From positions 1 to 64,000 of the forward strand of contig JADKAL010000007.1 in the NCBI GenBank assembly GCA_016715325.1: a stretch of 64,000 nt of DNA. Direction: 5' to 3'. The notes below the pieces were generated by a model that searched no databases, was not told the DNA's origin, and saw only the letters and a program-made list of their open reading frames with translations. Positions 58,628-64,000 of the stretch are shown here, one piece after another (position 1 is the stretch's first letter; every line of letters starts with the position of its first letter). The stretch is from Methylococcaceae bacterium (GTDB lineage Bacteria > Pseudomonadota > Gammaproteobacteria > Methylococcales > Methylomonadaceae). The position numbers were made by a program, and so were the translations under genes.

Positions 58628-59139
58628 ATGAATGCAGATATTTCAGTTTTATATACCGATTGCCGAAATGATTTATTAAGCTATTTAACGCATTTATTAC
58701 ATTGTCAAGATACCGCTGAAGATATTGCTCAGGAGGCTTTCACAATTGTGATGAACACAGCTAAGGACATTGCAATACAGCAACCGCGGGCATTTTTATT
58801 TAAGACTGCCGGTAATTTAGCTATCGATTATGTTAGGCATCACAAAGTTGTTGCCCGTCATATCGAAAAGAATTGCTTACCTACGAAGAGCCGCAGTATG
58901 CTTCGCCTGAACAAGAAGCCTCAGAAACCGAATGGTTTGAAATGTTGCAGAAAACACTTTCCGAGTTGTCATCGAGGACACGCGATATTTTTATTCTGAA
59001 CAAAGTTCACGGCTACAGTTACCGTGAAATAGCCGGCTATTTTAATATTTCGGAAAGCGCGGTCGAAAAGCATATTAGCCGGGGAATTCAACATTGCCGT
59101 AATAGGCTCGGAAGGCATTTATTTTCATCCGCCAAATAA
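58628..59139 (+). CDS. FecI-type ECF sigma factor, frameshifted
   Basis: 170 residues after repair. Region 2 is YTDCRNDLLSYLTHLL, DIAQEAFTIVM and PRAFLFKTAGNLAIDYVR. The frame breaks in AAAA 58866-58869; adding one A gives IEKELLTYEEPQYASPEQ, then region 4 SSRTRDIFILNKVHGYSYRE and ISESAVEKHISRGIQHCR. It should direct transcription of the linked receptor in response to FecR. No ATG has a good ribosome-binding site; 58628 is the first ATG. Confidence 0.85.
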
Positions 59140-59220
59140 AACTGAGAAAAAGTCCGCGATAAACGTCTTAATGGTTATAGCCGGTTTAGTGCGACATTCA
59201 TTAAGACTTATAATGACTCC

Positions 59221-60200
59221 ATGATATTTAACTCCAATAATTGCTCTGAAGACAATGACGATAGAGAGCGAAGGCGTATTGATCGGCAAGCTGCCGATTG
59301 GGTTGCAAAACTTGATAATGACCCCGCTAACGAAGAGGAAAAGCTTCGATTTCAAGCGTGGTTGACACGAAATCCCGCGCATCAACGCGCTTACGATGAA
59401 CTGCAAAGATTTTGGAGCGATCCCCGATTAACACAAACGCTTACAACGTTTCCGCTGTCTCCTAAGTCAGCAAAACGTCCGCGCTATTTTGCAAATGTTT
59501 TCCGCCTTGCTGTCCCGGCGGCGGCCGTCGGTTTGTTTTCGGCTGTATTTTTTTACAAGCTAATATCAGTTGTTTCCAGTCCGATTTTTGCACCCGCACC
59601 GGAGAAATCAAAACGGTCGCGCTTAGCGACGGCAGCACCGTGACTTTGAGTTCGCAAACGGCAATCAACGTTGCTTACAACGAACACTTGCGGCAAGTCC
59701 GCTTACTACGTGGCGAAGCTTATTTCGAGGTTCAGCCGAATCCCGACCATCCCTTTATTGTCGAAGGTAATTACAGCCGGACGAAAGTCGTCGGCACTCG
59801 ATTTATCGTCCGCGAAGATAACAATTTCGATACTGTGACCGTAAATCAGGGGATCGTCGAGGTCGGTCGAAATAATATTAAACCTTATGTCTTGCGTGTG
59901 AACGACCAACTTTCTATCGGCGAGGCGAATTCAAACGGGCTCCGACATGTTTCAGCGGCAACGGAGGGAGCCTGGACGAAAGGGCATCTGGTTTTCGAAA
60001 ATGCTTGTTTGGATGTCGTGATAAACGAGATCGAACGCTATAGTAAAGGCGTGATCGTCATTAAAAATAGTCGTTTAAAATCTGTAAAAGTCAGCGGGCG
60101 CTTTGATATTAGTACTCCCAATAAAGCGCTTGAGGCACTGGAGCAGACACTGCCGATTAAACTGTACCGCTTAACGCCGTGGTTAACGGTTATAGCTTAA
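59221..60200 (+). CDS. FecR family anti-sigma/signal-transducing protein, frameshifted
   Basis: 326 residues after repair. The N-terminal DUF4880 part is IDRQAADWVAKLDNDPAN and FQAWLTRNPAHQRAYDEL; a membrane helix (LAVPAAAVGLFSAVFFY) follows. The frame breaks near 59570; restoring one base gives CTRTGEIKTVALSDGSTVTL and the FecR domain (NVAYNEHLRQVRLLRGEAYF, FIVEGNYSRTKVVGTRFIV) plus a C-terminal secretin-like STN-binding part. It senses the receptor's STN domain in the periplasm and controls the sigma factor. Confidence 0.85.
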
Positions 60201-60357
60201 CTAAGCGGCAACTAATAATCGTTCTCAACTGATTTTTTCCTAAAATGTTGCTGGACGTCAAAAATATAACTGTCTTGATGGGGTAAAATCCCGGCATAAA
60301 CGTCCTATCTCTGTATCCGAAAACTCGGATAAATGCACATCCATACTGGAGATAGAA

Positions 60358-62831
60358 GTGACCACTCAAAAAATAATAAACAAGGGCGGCAAAACCGAAG
60401 AAAACATTCGCGGCAATGCCTTAGCGTTCGCCATTTTAACAATTCTTAACGCACCGTTTGTACATGCCGGAGAAAATACTCAAAACTTTCACATTCCGCC
60501 GCAAAGTTTGACCGGCGCGCTGAACGATTATGCTGAAGCGGCCAATGTTCAGCTCAGTTATCCGGCGCATGAGACAACCGGGTTGCGGTCTACTGGACTG
60601 GACGGCGAGTTTACGCCGCAACAAGCCTTACAAAAATTACTGACCGGTACCGGCTTGCAAGCGGAAATCACCGGAACCGGCACCATCACCTTACTGCAAC
60701 CTGGCGGTTTGATGCAGATTGCTGACACCACGCCTGCGAGCGGAGCCGATCAAACAATGCCGAAAGTGACGGTGGAAGCGGATTCTGACAACCCTTACAG
60801 CGACCCAAGCTGGACTAACGATCCACGCAACACCGACTATAACCGTCCCAATGCGACGACAGCTACCAAGACCGATACGCCATTGATGCAAACGCCATTG
60901 TCGGTCAAAGTCGTACCCAGCCAAGTATTAAAAGACCAGCAAGTGATTACCGTCGATCAAGCGCTTAGAAATGTCAGTGGTGTCGTGGCAGGAGCGGGCG
61001 GGACAGGGACATTTTTTATCCGTGGTTTCGGCAATTTTAATACCTACAGGGACGGCTTTCTAAATCAAAGCCAATGGGCACACACGGTAGATCTTGAGAA
61101 TATCGAGCGGGTTGAAGTGCTGAAAGGCCCAGGATCGGTTTTATACGGACGAACCGAGCCGGGTGGATTGGTCAATTTTGTGACCAAAAATCCGCTGGAT
61201 ACGCCTTATTACAGTTTTCGACAACAGTTCGGTTCTTTTGACCATTACCGGACTAGTATGGACGCGACTGGCCCTTTAACCGCGAACAAAGACCTCGGCT
61301 ATCGTTTCAATTTGGGTTATCAAACCAACCGGACATTCCAGGAGTTTGGCGGCAATGAACGGTTGTTAGTGGCGCCGACCTTGCGTTGGAAAATCAGCGA
61401 CCAAACCACCTCAACCTTAAAGGTGGAATACAGCGATATCAAGGAAAAAGGTTACGGCAACGTTCCCTTGGCTGGCACTTGACCGGTCAAAATGCCGCGG
61501 TCACTTAATCTGGGCGATCCCTGGAATCTCCAAGAAGATGAATACGTAATGCTCTCGCTTTATACTGAACATGCGTTTAATGATGACTGGCAACTTAGAC
61601 ATCGTTTCAACTATAAAAATTACACATTAACGATGGCTGTTAACAACGGTAGTAATTTAGACACCGCTACTGGAAATGTTGATCGCTTTTTCTTCGGCCA
61701 AAATACCGATGGCGAGGATTATCAACATTATTTTTTCAACGCACTTGAATTGACCTGCAAATTCAATACCGGCTTTGCAAAGCATACTTTGTTGATCGGT
61801 GGCGACTATTACCGTGCCGATTACAGAGCAACAATGGCCTTTCATTTCACCAACTACCAAATTAATGTAAATAATCCAGTCCACCAGCAAAATCAGCCGT
61901 CCGTATCTCCATCGGATATTGGTCTATATGCTGGGACAGTTCCATGGTTTGGTCTTTATGTGCAGGATCAGATCGAATTGCCTTACCATGTGCATCTTTT
62001 GGGCGGTTTTCGTTATGACAATGCGGAAAGTACTGGAACAAGCGACGATGCATTTGGAACCCCGGATGAACCCAATAATACTTTCGATAAAGTTTCACCG
62101 CGTGGCGGCATTTTGTGGCAGCCTCTCCCTGAATTATCCTTGTACGGCAGTTATACCGAAAACTTCGGCGTATCGAATATTCTAGGGTTGGATGGTAGGC
62201 CGTTACCTCCGCAAACAGGCGAACAATGGGAAGCCGGTATTAAAACTGAGTTGTTGAACGGACGATTTAATGCATCTTTAGCCTATTTCGATTTGACAAA
62301 GAAAAATCTGCCGATACCCGTTGACCGGCTTTTTAATAAGGCGGTCGGCGAAGCCGAAAGCCGAGGACTCGAATTCGATTTTAGATTTTAGCGGCGAGCT
62401 GCTGCCGGGTTGGAATATCATCGGCAACTATGCCTACACACCGTTCGCGAAAACTCTAAAAGATGCTGCCTTCGACGATACAACGCCTAATGGCACAAAT
62501 CCTGGTAATACCGGTAAGCGCTTAAATAATGCGCCAGTCCATAACGGTAATGTATGGACGACGTATGAGATTCAAAATGGATTGGCACAAGGCTTAAAGT
62601 TTGGGGCGGGCGTTCAAGCGGTGGGGCAGCGCGAATTCGGTTATGGCGAAACCGAACAAGCCCCCGGTTATAATGGCAAGCAAATTGTGGAAAGTCGGCA
62701 AGACAAATATTACTACTCAACTTAATGTTGATAATATATTGGATAAAACTTATATAAGTCGTATCTATAGCTACGGCCCGACCAATTAAGGCGCACCGTT
62801 GAGTTTTATGGGTGCAGTAAAGGTTGAGTAA
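60358..62831 (+). pseudogene. TonB-dependent siderophore receptor with STN domain, multiply disrupted
   Basis: The layout is signal peptide, STN domain (FHIPPQSLTGALNDYAEAA), TonB box (MPKVTVEAD), plug (VDQALRNVSGVVAGAG, FFIRGFGNFNTYRDGF, EVLKGPGSVLYGRTEPGG) and barrel of the FpvA/FhuE type. Lesions: in-frame TGA at 61480-61482; a 7-base tandem duplication of GATTTTA at 62377-62390 that shifts the frame in GLEFDFSGELLPGW; loss of a few codons plus a frame change near 62672 before MASKLWKVGKT; and TAA at 62787-62789 in the last strand, followed by GAPLSFMGAVKVE. The linked sigma and FecR genes are also shifted. Confidence 0.85.
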
Positions 62832-62851
62832 TAGACCGAAAAATAAAGTAT

Positions 62852-62876
62852 AGGTCGAAGCACAAAGCTTCGACCT
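62852..62876 (+). terminator. Hairpin after the receptor pseudogene
   Basis: AGGTCGAAGC (62852-62861) and GCTTCGACCT (62867-62876) form a perfect 10-base stem with loop ACAAA, followed by TATCAT. The T-run is weak. It probably ends the receptor transcript. Confidence 0.6.
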
Positions 62877-63003
62877 TATCATCGGTCTGTCGGTTCGGAA
62901 AATTGCGAGAGTCTTGGGTTAATCAAATCAAATCATATCGCCCTGAACACCTACATCAATAAGCGGCAGATAATATCGTCGGTCAAATGTTGATGAGATA
63001 AAT

Positions 63004-63021
63004 GATATGTTGTAACATATC
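63004..63021. promoter_or_regulatory. Zur box upstream of zur
   Basis: GATATGTTGTAACATATC has 8-base perfect arms around GT. It differs at one position from GATATGTTATAACATATC, reported as the Zur consensus of the Agrobacterium group. It ends 30 bases before the zur start, so zur is probably autorepressed with zinc. Confidence 0.7.
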
Positions 63022-63050
63022 AATATTAATTGGTAAAAGTTGGTTATTTT

Positions 63051-63563
63051 ATGAATGTATTCCCTGGGTCAGCTTTCACAGAATTGATTCCGCTCACTCA
63101 TAATCATGACAATTGCCGTACTAAGGCCGTACAAACTGCAGATCGGCTTTGTGCGGAGCGTGGCGTGCAGTTGACGACAATCCGTCGGCATGTATTGGAA
63201 CTGATATGGGGTAGTCATAAGGCAGTTAAGGCTTATGACCTGCTCGATCAGATGAAACCACTGCAACCCTCTGCCAAACCGGCGACCGTCTACCGTGCCT
63301 TGGATTTCCTGCTGGAACAAGGGCTAATTCATCGGGTAGAAAGCCTGAATGCCTTTATTGGCTGCATGTGTTCCGAACAACAGCACGAACAATTGTTGTT
63401 GATTTGCCTTCAATGCCACGAAGTTGAAGAACGGCCAGGTAAGCTGGTAATGCAGGCGGTCAGCCAGGAACTTAGTCACGCAGGCTTCACACCGCATCAT
63501 AAAGCGATTGAGGTGCAAGGCATTTGCAAGCATTGCAAGCAACCCGAGCCGAACGCGATGTAA
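63051..63563 (+). CDS. zur: Zinc uptake regulator Zur
   Basis: A 170-residue Fur-family repressor. LTTIRRHVLELIW and KPATVYRALDFLLEQGLIHR form the winged helix and closely match E. coli Zur (AKPPTVYRALDFLLEQG), not Fur. HEQLLLICLQCHEVEE and GICKHCKQ carry the structural-zinc CxxC pairs. ATG 63051 is preferred to an upstream TTG at 63030. It adjoins a ZnuD-like receptor gene with a second Zur-like site between, which supports the zinc assignment. Confidence 0.92.
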   Translation: MNVFPGSAFTELIPLTHNHDNCRTKAVQTADRLCAERGVQLTTIRRHVLELIWGSHKAVKAYDLLDQMKPLQPSAKPATVYRALDFLLEQGLIHRVESLNAFIGCMCSEQQHEQLLLICLQCHEVEERPGKLVMQAVSQELSHAGFTPHHKAIEVQGICKHCKQPEPNAM

Positions 63564-63595
63564 TAAATAGAAAAGACAGATATTTAATTTCAGCG

Positions 63596-63617
63596 GAAAT
63601 GTAACGATATAACATAG
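63596..63617. promoter_or_regulatory. Zur-like box upstream of the znuD-like gene
   Basis: GAAATGT, then AACGA, then TATAACATAG. The outer parts match the gamma-proteobacterial Zur consensus, whose halves are GAAATGTTATA and TATAACATTTC, at about 16 of 22 informative positions. It lies 26 bases before the receptor start, overlapping the expected promoter. Confidence 0.55.
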
Positions 63618-63642
63618 ATTACAAAATCAAAGGACAATTGCA

Positions 63643-64000
63643 ATGCATAAAAAAATATTATATCTCGCTGTTCCCATCAGTATGGTTGTATTACCTGCTC
63701 ACGCAGAGCAAGACTCCAGTGTAGATCTCGAACCCGTTTACGTCTACAGTTCGGGTATTAAGCACTCCACTGCCAAAACCGCCCGTCCGGTCAATGTGTT
63801 GAGAGGCGACGATCTCCGCACCAAAGTCGGCCAAACCTTAGGCGAGACCTTGCAAAATGAGCTGGGTGTCACCAACCAATCGTTCGGTGCGGGCGTGGGA
63901 ACTCCAGTGATTCGCGGGCAAGCGGGTCCGCGCGTTCGGGTCATGCAGAACAGCCTGGGCAACAATGACGTTTCTGCCTTAAGTCCTGACCATGCTACTG
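63643..64000 (+). CDS. znuD: ZnuD-like TonB-dependent zinc receptor, 5' part only
   Basis: The first 119 codons are in the window; the gene runs off the right edge. A signal peptide (ILYLAVPISMVVLPAHA) precedes the TonB-box region (LEPVYVYSS) and a plug with LGETLQNELGVTNQSFGAG, PVIRGQAGPRVRVMQNSLG and NNDVSALSPDHA. That last motif is characteristic of the ZnuD family of outer-membrane zinc/haem receptors. AAAGGA gives the ribosome-binding site. The preceding zur gene and Zur-like operator fit zinc uptake. Confidence 0.85.
   Translation, partial: MHKKILYLAVPISMVVLPAHAEQDSSVDLEPVYVYSSGIKHSTAKTARPVNVLRGDDLRTKVGQTLGETLQNELGVTNQSFGAGVGTPVIRGQAGPRVRVMQNSLGNNDVSALSPDHAT

Noticed and set aside
1..64000. 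CRISPR arrays, tRNA or rRNA genes, transposases or integrases
   Set aside because: I found no regularly spaced repeats, cloverleaf-like genes or transposase motifs; the only repeats are the dispersed palindromes.

Overview
The window looks like a chromosomal segment of an aerobic gammaproteobacterial methanotroph or close relative (order Methylococcales, Methylomonas/Methylobacter type). The main grounds are a C30 carotenoid cluster (crtN-like, aldehyde dehydrogenase, crtNb-like) of the kind known from Methylomonas, the superoperon trpF-trpB-trpA-accD-folC-dedD-cvpA-purF-metZ, and conserved small families (DUF2380, DUF2024, DUF1244). The organism assignment is an inference. No rRNA, tRNA, CRISPR array or transposase was seen.

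Layout. 1-2.3 kb (minus): start of a CmoA-like gene, then a flavocytochrome c sulfide dehydrogenase pair (fccB and a monohaem cytochrome). 2.3-4.3 kb (minus): an exosortase E/CPBP protease gene and its tiny VPEID-CTERM substrate. 4.5-13.7 kb (plus): tryptophan, acetyl-CoA carboxylase, folate, purine and methionine superoperon, followed by a membrane EAL protein. 15.4-20.8 kb: grxC, then nrdR-ribD-(AT-rich orphan)-ribE-ribBA-ribH-nusB. 20.9-23.5 kb (minus): an FNR-type regulator and an unknown membrane protein. 24.0-28.7 kb (plus): C30 carotenoid genes. 28.8-32.0 kb (minus): a peptide-type ABC transporter binding protein and permease without visible ATPase. 32.0-36.4 kb (plus): fabI, a broken exported gene, an acyltransferase and an OprP-type porin. 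36.4-38.6 kb (minus): parvulin lipoprotein, bolA, yciI-like, yciB. 38.9-42 kb (plus): DUF1244 protein, methyltransferase, a hotdog-like protein and a small exported protein behind an FNR-type promoter. 42-46.4 kb (minus): ubiD, prlC, RDD protein, small membrane protein. 46.6-55.9 kb (plus): pcnB-folK-panB-panC, pseudopilin plus GGDEF/EAL protein, ndh, YcxB-like protein. 55.9-58.3 kb: SLATT-type protein, DUF2380, MarR, DUF2024, DUF1289. 58.6-62.8 kb: a damaged FecI-FecR-TonB receptor cassette. 63.0-64.0 kb: zur and the start of a ZnuD-like receptor, both behind Zur-like operators.

Three themes link the genes. First, regulation: the FNR-like protein at 20.9 kb has the recognition-helix residues for TTGAT-N4-ATCAA, and a perfect copy of that site lies at 41.3 kb (plus a one-mismatch copy at 2.07 kb before the sulfide dehydrogenase genes). 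Second, a dispersed palindromic repeat (core CCGTTCGTCCTGAGC...TGTCGAAGG) occurs at six places, once inside the ribD reading frame. Third, at least ten genes carry a single-base indel, mostly at short homopolymers. This pattern suggests assembly or sequencing errors rather than mass gene decay, so single-indel genes are listed here as CDS with the shift position noted. The FecI/FecR-linked receptor (four separate lesions) and the exported gene at 32.9 kb (two lesions) are called pseudogenes.
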